Source: Laccaria trichodermophora (lineage: Eukaryota; Basidiomycota; Agaricomycetes; Agaricales; Hydnangiaceae). From it: DNA of 64,000 bases. The DNA is taken from positions 62,001-126,000 of the forward strand of contig JACTVC010000018.1 of the NCBI GenBank assembly GCA_018417955.1. The letters run 5' to 3'. Made by a program: the position numbers and the translations under genes. The number at the start of each line of letters is the position of its first letter. Position 1 is the first letter of the stretch. The notes beneath the pieces are model-generated. The model had not been told where the DNA came from. It saw nothing but the letters and a program-made list of their open reading frames with translations, and did not search any database. Below, piece after piece: positions 22,959 through 34,449 of the stretch.

Positions 22959-23298
22959 GAGTAAATCCCAAATTCTTCCAATGTATCCTTTGCGGGTGGT
23001 CACAGAAATGAAGGTGTGAGCTTCGCATGGCTTATGTGACACGTAAGGATGGTTTGCGTGGCATAGATCCTTCAGTAGCTTTAGTGTGTGCGTGTGTGTT
23101 ACAATTTGAGATTCCACCCGTTGTATTTCGTATGTGACTGCCTTCCACCATGCATCAACACTCCTATTTTATTCCCTTTATCGCGTCGTTTAGCTACAAT
23201 CTCTCAGTGCTTGTTTCCAACAACTGAGGTGCAAGCTTTATCGGTATATGATACTAATTAACGACACTACAACGCTCGCGAGCACTGGGCGAAGTCGA

Positions 23299-23885
23299 CT
23301 AGCTCATAATCATCATCCCCGTCATCCTAAATCTAAAATAAAACGGCCTGACTCGTCGCCCGCACCCTAAGTTCCTCTTGCGCGTGTCGTAGGGCCGAGG
23401 CGATAGGATCGTCCACTTTATCAGAAGAGTCAGGCTGCCAGAAACAGAAACAGAACGAAACACGAGATTTTCAGGGATGTAGAACTGTTGGGACAAGCAC
23501 ACCACCAGAAGACCATGAAACCGCATCGTGTCGCGGACCCGGGCCTCCAAATCCGTCACATTCAACCACTCTTCTGGCTGCTGCGGCGCCACTACCACTC
23601 GGCCGTCCCTCTGGCATGGCATCCTCTGCCGCTTTGACGCCCTTCTACACATCTGGTAATGGGAAGGGAGAGCTGATGACATGGTCTGTCAGTGGCCCAT
23701 GATCCCGCTCCTCACTAACGAGATCAGCGTCTTGAAGCGTCGACGGATCCCATGTGGCTTTGGGGTGCAAGAAATGATGAAGCTGGCGCGTCTTTGAGCT
23801 TGGGCAACGCCAAAACAAAGATTACGTTCTAGTCTATCATGGGGTGAGATGTGCCAATAACGGTCGGCGAGGGTCGACAGAAGAT
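23299..23885 (-). pseudogene. Scrambled fragment of the ADA3 gene
   Basis: Two blocks match the resident ADA3 gene. About 23345-23815 corresponds to about 12100-12560 (residues NVTDLEARVRDTMRFHGLL plus the following intron and the next exon start). About 23820-23885 corresponds to about 13178-13252, inside ADA3 intron 1. The order is kept but the region between is lost, and introns are retained, so this is a DNA copy, not a retrocopy. It is not translatable. Confidence 0.85.
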
Positions 23886-23984
23886 GAATATCTATGGATC
23901 AGTCACTCACTGTACGAGTCCTCGGGCCGTTTGTCTCCTTCCATACCAAGTCCATGGCATAATAAATTTTAGTGATGAGTTGGA

Positions 23985-24215
23985 GAACCGAAATGCGATG
24001 GTCAATGGAAGACGGCATCGAATGGATTGGCATGGAAGACGTCCCCAAGCTCTCCACGCCGTTGAATCCCCCCAGCTCATATGTCAGACTTGCCTCCTCA
24101 GGCTCCGAGTTTGGACTATGACAAAGATGAGTTTGACACCGATTGTGACAAGGCGAGTAGAAGTATCATGACCCGAGCGATAGTGCGCGGTATTTGGAAC
24201 ATGTGGGCAGGACAT
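23985..24215 (+). pseudogene. SLC41-like exon-1 fragment next to the ADA3 fragment
   Basis: It contains the transporter exon-1 match (GGCATGGAAGACGTC, the acidic stretch, and a GCGCGGTATTTGGAAC end) and the recurrent intergenic block after it, but no SSP gene on the other side. The SSP that would pair with it appears to have been replaced by the ADA3 fragment. Confidence 0.6.
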
Positions 24216-24566
24216 GGTTCGAACAAACATATGTCCAAATGTACTTTTCAACTTACTCTGAGCGTGAAGGTCTCTTCGTCATGGCAAACACTGCGCTCGG
24301 CCAGACATTGAAACCGTTCCGCGGTATTCATTGTATGATCACTGAGTGGAGGTGGGTGGCGAGGCCTGGCGTAAGGACACACATCAGTCTCCGTTTCGGA
24401 CCTACCAGGTTGAAGTTGTTCGGGTCCCAGGTCTTCTTGTCGGCTGCCAGTTGGCTGCCAGCCAAAATTTGAGGCTTCAAAATCGTTCGATTTTTGCGGT
24501 GAAGTTGACGCTAAGCTATGCCCCGAACGACAGGCACGCCTGACCAACAGCACTCAGGCCATGTAA

Positions 24567-26225
24567 GGCTCTGTTCGGCAACGAGAATACGGTCGTATTC
24601 TCATTTTGATGGCATTCGGTATTATTCCCACCATGCCAAATCAGGTAGCTGCAGCACATGCATAGCTACCCCACACTTTATATGGAGATCTTTTATTCAT
24701 TATTTCTGCACATAATTATTGGTGTTCCAGCATGCAGGCCCTATCTTAGATTCTTAAATATAAAATATGCATATTGATCACAACCTCATTGAAGCTGGTG
24801 TTTTTTTTTGAAGAGTATCTTGAAGTACTGTGCATATTCTGAATACTGGGTGTATTAAAATCACATATTTGAATTTTGATGAGCTATTTTAACTATTCTA
24901 ATATTATTTTATATTACTATATTTCTTATTTAATCCTTTGTACCCATCTTAATAGTGGAGATTCAATGTTGGATATACTCCAGTCAAATGTGAAAATGTG
25001 AAGTAAACTGAAGTACAATAATGCCACTAATCAACCAATCCCGCACCTGCTGAGGAAATGACCGGGGTGAAATCATTGTGAGGTAGTTTTGCACGTGCCG
25101 CTACTTGAAAGATGTAGGGCGGCAAGCCGCATGGCCCGCTACGCCCCATTTCGACTGTTGGTTAACTTGGTTTGAATCTGTTTATATTTATCACCTTAAA
25201 CAAGGGACGATCGGGCAGTTAAGCGAAGCCCTTGACGGATTCCGTGACAAAGTAATCATTTTTGCATCGGTTATGTAATTACAACAAACCAATAGGAAAT
25301 TTTTTATTGTGACTGTATGTCTGCCAATTGTTCAAAGGGGGATGACAGAGAAAAAACAATTAATGTGCTTATTGTTTAAATTTGCCCACAACTGTGTTAC
25401 CTAGGCAAAGCTTTACAAAAAATAAAAGTTTTTCCTATTGCCGAAGAGACAGACTGAATTGTTCCCGAAATTTGTTATGTTTACAAATTTTAATTCTTCC
25501 CAGCCTTTTGTCCTGTGGATGTACCTCAAGACACATTTTTAAAATAGTAACAACATTTTTTTTACATCTGGACGTCACCTTTGCACAATAGGCAAACACG
25601 CCGTCAATATTAAAATTTTCCCATAAGTCTGTGTTAATTACATAAGAGGTGCAAAAATAATTATTTTGTCACGCAATCTGTCAAAGGCTTCGCTTAACTA
25701 CCCGATCGTCCCTTGTTTAAGGTGTATAATAATGTTACATACATTGAATAATGCTGCTTGTCGCTCGGCCTTTGGTACATACACCTCGTGTTATTCTCAA
25801 TCTGACCCTCCATTGAAGCAGTGAATTATGCAAAGGGGCTGCTGCTCGTCGCCCGGCCTTCGGCCAGCTCCTCGCAGCGGCGTGCCATGTTTGCAATTGA
25901 AAAGTGCATTTGTCCCAATCTTTACGAGGAAAAAAAAAAAGATCAATGTTGACCTCGCTAGACAAAGTGAACTGATTACGCAAAAATTACAATGATGCAT
26001 ATCCATACTACCCAATAAACGAAACCTTGTCATTGTCCGACTGAAATAAAAAGGAGAAATGCACATGTGATCTCCATTCATATGACTGTCCACGTGAGCA
26101 AAGTTTCCTAGTTTGGCCGGCCCACAAAACCCACTACTAACGTAGCGGGAATTTGGCATGGTGGGAATAATACCGTCTGCCATCAAAATGAGAATACGAC
26201 CGTATTCTCGTTGCCGAACAGAGCC
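24567..26225. mobile_element. Harbinger-like DNA element, 1659 bases, TAA target duplication
   Basis: The ends are inverted repeats of about 76 bases with two mismatches, starting GGCTCTGTTCGGCAACGAG. TAA flanks both sides (24564-24566 and 26226-26228). Other copies of the host repeat read straight across this point, which gives the empty site. Each end carries a near-palindrome, GAGAATACG-GT-CGTATTCTC. A three-base TWA duplication and a GGCNCTGTTC-like end fit the PIF/Harbinger superfamily. No transposase is readable, so it is probably non-autonomous. A second element lies inside. Confidence 0.85.
25192..25724. mobile_element. Nested 533-base inverted-repeat element
   Basis: Inverted ends of more than 60 bases start CACCTTAAACAAGGGACGAT and contain AGTTAAGCGAAGCC. 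The flanks allow a TAT target duplication (TTTAT before, TATAA after). It sits inside the 1.66-kb element and has no coding capacity that I can see. It is a miniature element of unknown superfamily. Confidence 0.75.
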
Positions 26226-26798
26226 TAAAGCTGTCAAGATGCAATTTCTTCAACCTGGACGTGAAACGACTACTACGCGATGCAGAGCCCTAGCCTGCCG
26301 GAAATGTGAACGATGCACTACATAGATGCCACAAAGTCAAGAAGAGGAAAAGGTTTAAATAAACGGGGGAGTTTACCGATGGAAGACGCATGACGCGTGC
26401 CCCGATAAAGCTATCGAGGTCTCTCCTCGAAACCGACGTGAGGCTAAGGTCAAGATAAGTCATGTCCAGTACAAGGTTGAACGCAACGGAAGAAAGATGC
26501 TTTGGTTGATGATGACGTTGACAAAGTCACTGCTGTCCCATCCTTGTCACCCCATGCAATATGCAATGAGTCGCGATCGGTGATAAATAAAGCTTACACC
26601 TCAGGCCTCAGGCCTCAGTGGTTGTGGGGCAGACTACGAAGTTCGGAATACAAGGTATCTGTAGCTAAACGACCCATTGGAGGGAAAATAAACAGCGCAG
26701 GTGTAATCGCAAATTCCAACACACATACTCCACGCAAAGCTAACGCATTTTTTCCTGTGACCATCCGCAAAGGATACATTGGAAGGACTATAAAACTA

Positions 26799-27239
26799 CT
26801 AGTTGCACTTTTTGGGACAGCATCTTTGAAAGCAACCCCAATAACCCCTTGGACAGGAATTGTCACTGGTCAGAGCATCACCATAGTCACAAGTCTGTGT
26901 ATGAGTACTGAGACACCCTCCAAGAAAGCTTTGAGGACACGGAAAACAGTACGGCATAGCAGGGCCTGAATCACAATCAGCGCAACCAGCCACGCCCTGC
27001 GAAGTTCAACATCAGGAAAGACACATTAGGCTGTGAACAGAGGCCATACCCTGCGATGAGCAAGCTCATTCAATGAACCACTAGCTTGGAAAGACTCGAG
27101 ACGGTCCTGCCATCGATACAGGTCAGTCACCCATCATGATAATAGTGGGACAGAATAGGGTGAGCGTACTCACATTCCGAATAGTTGCAGTAGCTCGAAC
27201 AATGACGGCTGTGAGAGCAATGAAAAACAAAGTCTTCAT
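26799..27239 (-). CDS. SSP copy E: small secreted cysteine-rich protein, 106 residues
   Basis: Exons 27174-27239, 27050-27106 and 26799-26996, phase-0 introns. The signal peptide is MKTLFFIALTAVIVRA. The linker ends LNELAHRR. Exon 3 has eleven cysteines (GCADC, YCFPC, GGC, TC, SC, GC, RCC, KCN) and is closest to copy C. The coding frame is intact, but the TATTTAA box seen 61 bases upstream in its relatives is disrupted (the site reads CTTGATGAAT on the plus strand), so this copy may be weakly expressed or silent. Confidence 0.78.
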
Positions 27240-27389
27240 GATGAAGCGGTGAACTGGATGGATGCTAGTTCGTGAAGTTTTCCATTTGTCCAGAGGGCCT
27301 TGATGAATATGTGACTTCTGCCATGGACCCGTCACTGTATGTGATGTCGGAGTCCTCGGGCAGTTCATTGATGAGATTCACGTCGCACC

Positions 27390-27605
27390 ACAACCATCAT
27401 GCAGATTGGCGTGGAAGACGTCGCCGAGCCCTTCAAGCCACTGAATCCCCCAGCTCATCTGTCAAACTTGCTCCTCGGGCTCCAAGTTTGAACGATGATT
27501 TTGGCAGTGATCATGACGAGGCGGGTAGAGGCCTTCTTAGCAGTAGTCATGGCCCAAGCTATAGTGCGCGGTCACATTTGGAACCTGTGGGTAGGATGTA
27601 GTTCA
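27390..27605 (+). pseudogene. SLC41-like exon-1 fragment (head to head with SSP copy E)
   Basis: This is the transporter exon-1 match: GTGGAAGACGTCGCCGAGCC, the acidic NDDFGSDHDEAGRGLLS segment and an altered YSAR end. Two small changes break the last part. It is close to the fragment at 20190, as expected if copies C and E arose from one unit. Confidence 0.68.
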
Positions 27606-28554
27606 AACAGACACATGTCCGAATGTCAAAATTTCGACTTACTCAGAGGTCTCTTCGTCGGTGGCAAACACTGCGTTCTGCAAGACATTGAAATCATTAC
27701 GCGATATCCATTGAATGATCACTGAGTGGAGGTGGTCACCTTGCGATCGAGGCCTGGCATAAGGACAAAGCATCAGGAAAACTCACTTCTAGTTCGTTCA
27801 ATCGGACCTAGGTTAGTGAAGCTTTGATTCAGCTTTGAAATTTGAAGGGTTGTAAACTCAATGGAACACAAGGGCCTGTTCCAATTCGGGTCCTCGATCC
27901 TCTCTTCCCTTCCAGCCAAATTGAAGGTGATTTTCGCGGTGAGGCCGTTTGTAGTGTTGTTGGCAACTGCTCGCCAGCTCGCCACGCCGGCTTTCGCCAC
28001 CTGGCGAATCAAAAATCAAAAAAGGGGTGGCGAGACCTGGCGAAGTTTCTCATAATTTCAGAGAATAACAGACGTTTATGGGTGCGTAAAATATCATCTA
28101 CGGTTCTCAAATTCTAACTGCTGGCCAAAGTAAGGAAGGGCACTTATATTTCCTTTGAAAACCATTTATTGTTGCTTATTTGGACGTTCCGATCCGTGAT
28201 TCCATCCGATTTTGATCTCGAAAACACTTATGCAGACCTTGTGCAGACCCAAAGCCCTCAACAGTGACGGAAAATTGATTGTCATGGCTGAGAAAAAAAT
28301 TCAAAGATGATGATAGCGTGTTACTTTGCTGCAAACCATAGAAATTCGTTTTTTTTCATTTGCCAGCTTTGCCAGCTTTCGCCAAGTTCCCATTTGCCAT
28401 CTTCCCATTTGCCATCGACACTAGCCGTTTGCGACATTGTTGTGATGCAAGTCTTGTTTGGTCTACAAACATGATGCTCTTCTCTTCCATCCATTTAACT
28501 AATCTAGTGTGCCATGCACTTAGTACGAAAGGAGACAAGCAGCCTGGGGGCATA

Positions 28555-28730
28555 CATATATTCAAGGCGCTTTGGACAAGTGGCGAACTTCACGAACCCA
28601 GTTTACCGGTTCATCATGAACCAGTCATGAAGCTTTGATTCGGAAGACTTTGTTGCTATCTCTCTCATAGCCGTCGCGTCATTGTTCATGCCACTCCAAC
28701 CATTCGGAATGTAAGTACGCTCACCCCTAT
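28555..28730 (+). pseudogene. SSP promoter and decayed SSP exon 1 heading the acetyl-CoA synthetase remnant
   Basis: The SSP promoter words (GGACAAGTGGCGAACTTCAC, then a CCAGTTTACCGGTTCATCATG start region) are followed by a broken exon 1 that still reads toward LLLS-like and IAVASLFMPLQPFGM-like codons, and by the intron-1 donor region GTAAGTACGCTCACC. After this the sequence switches to acetyl-CoA synthetase. Confidence 0.65.
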
Positions 28731-28769
28731 GTGCCACTCTTATCATGATGAGCGACTGACCTGATGAGA

Positions 28770-30465
28770 CCAGAGAGAGAAGGCAAGACACTTATGCCAA
28801 GCTTCTCCGCGAAGTCTGCAGCATTGTCAATGCTCTTGAATCGTGCAGTCTCATGATCAAGAAAGGCGATACCACCTTCCTATGATGTGGCAGGCAGTCG
28901 CAGTCGTCCTTGTCTGCGCACGTATCGGCGCCGTCCACTCGGTTGCATTTTCCAGCTTCTTTTTCGAGTCTTTGCGCCATCCCGTCCAAGATCAGAGCTC
29001 TCGTGTTAGCTCATGTTGTTATCACTTCAGACAGGGGCATGAGGGGCGGCAAATCAGCCGCAATTGTAGTGACTGTTGATGCTGCTATGAAGGAGTGCCC
29101 TTACTGAGCATGTGCTCGTTTTGAAAAGGATGGGCGGTCAGATCGGTAGAACGGAAGGACGCGACAAGAGTTACCGCAGTGGTGCCAAACTACTACTCAC
29201 CTCAGATCATGGTGCATCTGAGGACCCTTTGTTCATTCTCTATGTGAGTATTCTTTTTTGCTTCATTCCAAGCCCGCTTATAGTTTTCAGCTGTTAGACG
29301 TCTGGATCTACCGGCAAACCAAAAGGCGTCGTTCACGCCACAGAAGGACCTTCTTTGCGTAGCACTCACTGTCGGATACGTTTTTGATGTCCACCCCGAT
29401 GACAAGTCCGGGTGCATGGTTTGGATCACTGCTCACTCGTACGTTACATTTTCCTCAATCACTCGCAATTCTCACGTGATACACAGATATGTTGTGTACG
29501 TACAGTACGACCCTCTCTCTCGCCAATGGAGTCGCTACCACGGTGTTTGAATCCACCCCCGTACACCCCACCCTATCCCGCAATTGGCAGACAGTTGAAA
29601 AGCACAAAACCAATTAATTTCACTCTGCCGATAGGGGCCTACCGCCATCTGTTTTCTGCGACTCCTTGTACCTTCTCGTGAGTTGCACATATTCAGTGAT
29701 GTCCACTGATGCTGAACGCTCACAGCAAACGGAGACTGGATCGATCGTCATCACACCGTTCCCTGGTGCTATCGAGACAAAGCCCTGCTTCGCGACCGTC
29801 TTCTTCGGTATTGAGCCTGACATTCTTGATCCCGTTACGGGCAAGGAATTGGAAGGCAATAACCGAAGGTGGTCAAGACTCGTGACCGTCTGTTGCTCGT
29901 ACTGTCTACAAAGATTATAAACGCTACCTCGACACCTACATGAACGTATGTTCCACCTTTTTGATATTATTTCACGCTAACTTTGTCAAAGCCATACATC
30001 TCTTATACTAGAGATGGAGCGGCGCGCTATGAGCACCGATAAATCTGAATTAAGGGCCGTGCTTACGGTTATTTATCCCCTAACCCATTGCTTACCAGCA
30101 CTGATACCTTTTAAAGACATGTTTCCGACCATCGCTTGTCTACTGCCGAGCCCGAGTCGCTTGTCGTGCACGAGGTGCTGGTGAGACTGCTGGTACGTTA
30201 AAATTTACCATTCCATTCCTGATGCTCAGCATCCCACCCCATAGCCCATCAGAACCATTGACGAAAAGCCGTCTATTCCTTCGTTACGCTGAAGTTGTGA
30301 TTATCTAGCTCCATGCCAAACGAGTATTCAGCAGCCAACAGTGCATTCGCATGCAATCCCAACAACGAATCCGGCTTCATCAAGGAGCTCGTGCTGCAAG
30401 TGCGCAAGGTCATTGGACCGTACGCGGCTCCAAAGAAGGCTTACATGTTGATGCACAGGATCAAA
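28770..30465 (+). pseudogene. Acetyl-CoA synthetase remnant lacking its N-terminal part
   Basis: Acetyl-CoA synthetase makes acetyl-CoA from acetate, ATP and CoA. Recognisable pieces in order: [12 protein letters not shown] (about 28795), [19 protein letters not shown] (28885), SRVLITSD-type and GGKSAAIV (29000-29060), the AMP-binding core [17 protein letters not shown] (about 29300), a FESTP segment (29550), [20 protein letters not shown] (29700), [14 protein letters not shown] (29820), SDHRLSTAEPESLV-like (30130) and [20 protein letters not shown] (30375). Some introns are still visible. Stops and frameshifts separate the blocks, and the first roughly 100 family residues are missing, replaced by SSP promoter sequence. 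Confidence 0.85.
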
Positions 30466-31101
30466 GCGGAGACGAAGAGAAGATTGTCATTTTCAAAGTT
30501 TTGCCTGTCATACCGACACAAAGTTTATTATGGACATATTGAAGCACGGAGTCAAAGCGGGGGCGAAGGGAAGAGAGCATGTTTGCGGACCAAACACCAA
30601 CGGTTTGGCTCCAAGAGCGGCCAATTCGAGTGTTTGACATCGGAAATGGGAACGAAACTTCCCTTCAACCTGTTGGCATTGTGTCCCAAACGGAGACTCG
30701 AAGTGAGTTTTCCCGATGTTTGTCCTTGCGCCAGGCCTCACCAGGTACTCCTCGCCACTCAGTGTTCATTCAATGAATATCGCTTAAATATTCAAATGTC
30801 TGGCAGAACGCATTGTTTGCCATTGATGGAGAGACCTTCAGGCTCAGAGTAACTCGAGAAGTACACTGGACCGTAGGTCTGTTCGATCCATCAACCATTT
30901 CAGTTCAGGGTCCATCTCATTCTCAGGATTGACACGCTGAGCATTCGGGGAGCTCATCATACCGTGGTGTCCAAAACTCATGGTGCCAAAACGACACCGG
31001 ATACAGTGCTGTCACAACGCCGTGACGCTGTCCAGGCATGCATATTTAATGCACTCTGGAGAGATGGCGAACATCACAAACTAGCATCCATCCAGTTCAT
31101 C

Positions 31102-31538
31102 ATGAAGACCTTGTTTTTCATTCCTCTCGTAGCCGTCATTGTTCGTGCTACTCCAACTTTTCGGAGTGTGAGTACACTCACCCTATGTGCCACCGTTATC
31201 ATGATGGGCGACTGACCTTGTATCAATGACAGGACCGTATGGAGTCATTCCAAGTTAACAGTTATTCATTGGATAATTGTGCACATCAAAAAGTTTGTCT
31301 TCCGTTCACAGCCTAATGTCCCTCCTGATGTTAAATTTGACAGGAGATGACTGTTTCTTGCGTGTTTTGTGATTCAGACCCTAAGCCATACTGCCGTGAA
31401 TGTCCCGAAAGGGGCGCTTTTGGAGAGTGTTGGAATACTCACTCGGTCACTTGTGCTTATGATGGTGCTGTGCCCAGTAACGCCATTTCCTGTGGGACAG
31501 GTCACTGGGGTTGCATTCAAGAATGTTGCAAAGACTAA
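31102..31538 (+). CDS. SSP copy F: small secreted cysteine-rich protein, 106 residues
   Basis: Exons 31102-31167, 31233-31292 and 31344-31538, phase-0 introns. The signal peptide is MKTLFFIPLVAVIVRA. The linker is unusual in carrying a cysteine (LDNCAHQK). Exon 3 has ten cysteines (SCVFC, YCREC, GEC, TC, SC, GC, ECC) and stops right after CCKD, without the KKCN tail of copies A, B, C and E. The WNTHS segment is shared with copy G. It is followed by a decayed transporter copy on the same strand. Confidence 0.82.
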
Positions 31539-31689
31539 TTTTAGAATCCTTCCAATGTATTATGCCAATGTAAATGTATCCTTTGCAGATGGACACAGGA
31601 AAAAATGTGTGAGCTTTGGTGATGTGGTTGCATAGTTTGCGTGACATAGAACCTTCATCATCTTCGTCACGCGTCATGGCCCAAACATA

Positions 31690-33050
31690 CCACCGATCGC
31701 GACGAAGGGAGTAGCGGTCTTTTTAGTAGTACTCATAGCCCGCGCTATAGTGTGCGGTATTTGGAACCTGTGGGTAGGATATGGCCCCAGATGAAGAGTA
31801 TTGCACATGATTGAGGTACGTGTCATAAATGCTCAATAGGACTGGACCATTTATTTCGCTCTAGAGTCCCCCGACGCCTTTAATGACGACCATCAGCCTC
31901 TTATTTACAGGAAAACTGTTGGACCGGCGCACATTGGGTCTCTTAAGTGTAGGAAAATAGCGCGAAATCGACCAACTCATAATGGTCATAGCCGTCGTCC
32001 TAAATCTAAAGGAAACCTCGAGGTGAACTATCCACCCGCCTCGGCACATCAGCCAACATCGGCGAACTCTTCGAACCATCCATCCGTCGTTCCATGATCA
32101 TCGCCAACCAGTCGCCAACCTCTCGCTATTGCAGGTCCAAGCTATATCCGCATCCTTCATCGCATCATGCATGGCCCTCACTCTTGGGAGATTCGTATGT
32201 ACCGCAAAACACACCCATGCCTATTAAGGGCTCTCCTGCGATTAAAAACTCGACTACGACGACAGCGACAGTTCCAGATATCCACGACTACACCACCATA
32301 GACTTTATACATGCCATTACCTTACCTTCCCCCAACCGAAACAATACGGAAATCTGGATTTCCGAGGTCTACATATTCCTTATTTCATTTCTCTCGTGTT
32401 TGACACGTACTGACTGGACACTCAGACTAATTATGGTCGCTTCCACCGCTGTCCGCTGCTTGTCTCTTTCATGCTCTCGTCCTCTGCCCGAAATTCAACT
32501 GCGATCCCGGTAACTTTACCCCCCCCCCTCCTCCTTCTATCAGAACTAAAACCACACCGTAGATAACGTCGCACCACCCGTCGCCTCCGCCTAGGCGACC
32601 TAGTAACCCCCATTTTCATCGGCGTGCTATCCCACCTCCTTATTCCCTTCCTACACCCCCCCATCCCCGGCGTGCTCGTCGTCGGAATCGGCGTGGCGTG
32701 CTTCGCAATCACATTACGCAACGCACACGTCCCTCATCTCCTAACACAGGGATGGACACCCCCGTTCGGACCTATGATTATAAACAGTGGGACGGGAATC
32801 CCACTGGACATGTACGATGGCTTTGCCGTTCTCGCCCGTCGTCATCAGGGGTACATACCTCTTTGCCCTTTTCAAACTAAACCCTAAACATACAACAGGA
32901 TTATCAGGCGTAACTGGATATGTATTCGTCTCGAGGCCCTCCATGCAGCTGCCGCTGCGCTCTCTCATCCTTCTGCGTTGGGGTTGGTGATGCTCACGCT
33001 GTTGCTGATCACGCAACCTGTGGAAATCATATTCTTTGGGACTTGAATGA
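31690..33050 (+). pseudogene. Decayed SLC41-like transporter, copy 1 (after SSP copy F)
   Basis: It aligns along most of the intact gene at 37452-39391, introns included. It lacks the first part of exon 1, has an insertion near the exon 1 end, a one-base loss in the LKGNLEM stretch (near 32015), a long C run near 32520, and ends inside the sixth exon near 33050. The open pieces still resemble the transporter, but the chain cannot be read through. Confidence 0.82.
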
Positions 33051-33765
33051 CGATGGCATGGTCAAGACATGCCATTTTCAAATTCATGTGTTAATAAATT
33101 CTATAGACCGACACAAGTTTGGTTATGGACATATTAAAGCACGGTTGCGGACTAAACATCAAGGAGCGGCCAATTCGTATGTCAATGCGTTTGACACGAA
33201 AAATGGGAACGAAACTTCCCTTCAACCTGTTGACACTGTGTCCGAAACGGAGACTTGATCCGACGTTTGTCCTTACACCAGGCCTGGCCAGGTACCCAGT
33301 TTCACTCTTTGATTATTCAATGATTCAATGAATACCGCGTACGTCTGGCAGAACGCAATGTTTGCCATTGACGAGAAGACCTCCAGGCTCAAATTAAGTT
33401 GAGAGATACTTTCAGACATATGTTCGTTACAATCCTTGCTGATCAGGGCCTGTTCTAAGCCTGCCTTTGGTTGTGTTCTGTTGTGCCCTCGTCCGCCTCC
33501 ACCCAAAAGACAGCGATTTCGAAGCCTAGCTTGATTAGCTTAGTTCGGCTTTAAATCGTTCGATTTCGGAGGTGAAGTCGACATCAAGCTAAGCCTAAGC
33601 CGGGAACCCGAACAGGCCAAGTCAACGCTTTCATTTCGCCGAAATTCATTGTGTCATGCACTTGATACGAAAGGAGACAAATCGCTTGAGGACATACATA
33701 TTTAAGGCGCTTTGAACAAACGACAAACTTCACGAACTAGCATCCATCCAGTTCACCAGTTCATC

Positions 33766-34202
33766 ATGAAGACTTTACTACTATCTTTCATTCCGCTCAT
33801 AGCCGTCATTGTTCATGCTACTCCAACCATCAATGTGAGTATGCTCACCCTACTTACGTGCCACTATGATGGGCAACTGACTTGTATCGATGGCAGGACC
33901 GTACAGAGTCACTTCAAGCTAGTGATTCGTTGAATAAGCGTGCTAATCAGACAGTTTGTCTTCTCTTCACAGCACAACGTAATCTTCCCTGATATTGAAT
34001 TTCGCAGGAGACAACTGCTTCTTGTATTCAATGTCCTATACCCCCTAGACCATACTGCCGTCAATGTCCCCTCACGGGTGTTTTTGGAGAGTGTTGGAAT
34101 ACTCATAGCGGTACTTGTGCCAAGGGTAATGGTGTGCCCAGTGACGGCATTACGTGTGGAAGAGGTTACTGGTCTTGCGTTGGAGATTACTGCTGCAAAT
34201 AG
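33766..34202 (+). CDS. SSP copy G: small secreted cysteine-rich protein, 106 residues
   Basis: Exons 33766-33834, 33897-33953 and 34008-34202, phase-0 introns. The signal peptide is MKTLLLSFIPLIAVIVHA. The linker contains a KR pair (SLNKRANQT), a possible Kex2 site that would free the cysteine domain. Exon 3 has ten cysteines (SCIQC, YCRQC, GEC, TC, TC, SC, YCC) and ends CCK. It is the most diverged open copy between cysteines. The TATTTAA box is at 61 bases. A decayed transporter copy follows. Confidence 0.82.
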
Positions 34203-34449
34203 TAATTTTAGAATCCTTCCAATATATTCTGTCAATGTATCCATTCCAGATGGTCACAGGAAAAAGTGCGAGAGCGTTGCCTGGCTTATGAAGCTTTGAA
34301 GCATGGGTTGCGCGGCCAGTAGGTCAGTACATAGCACGTGTGTTGGAATTTGTGATTTCACTAGTGATTGATGATTACTCTGATCTATTTCTTTTTTCTT
34401 CATTGCGTCGTTCAGCTACAATGTCCTCCCCAGACTTTCACTTAACGTC

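Noticed and set aside
25797..26237. A 146-codon minus-strand frame at the right end of the Harbinger-like element as a transposase
   Set aside because: It runs into the terminal inverted repeat and has no DDE or helix-turn-helix motif. It is more likely chance.
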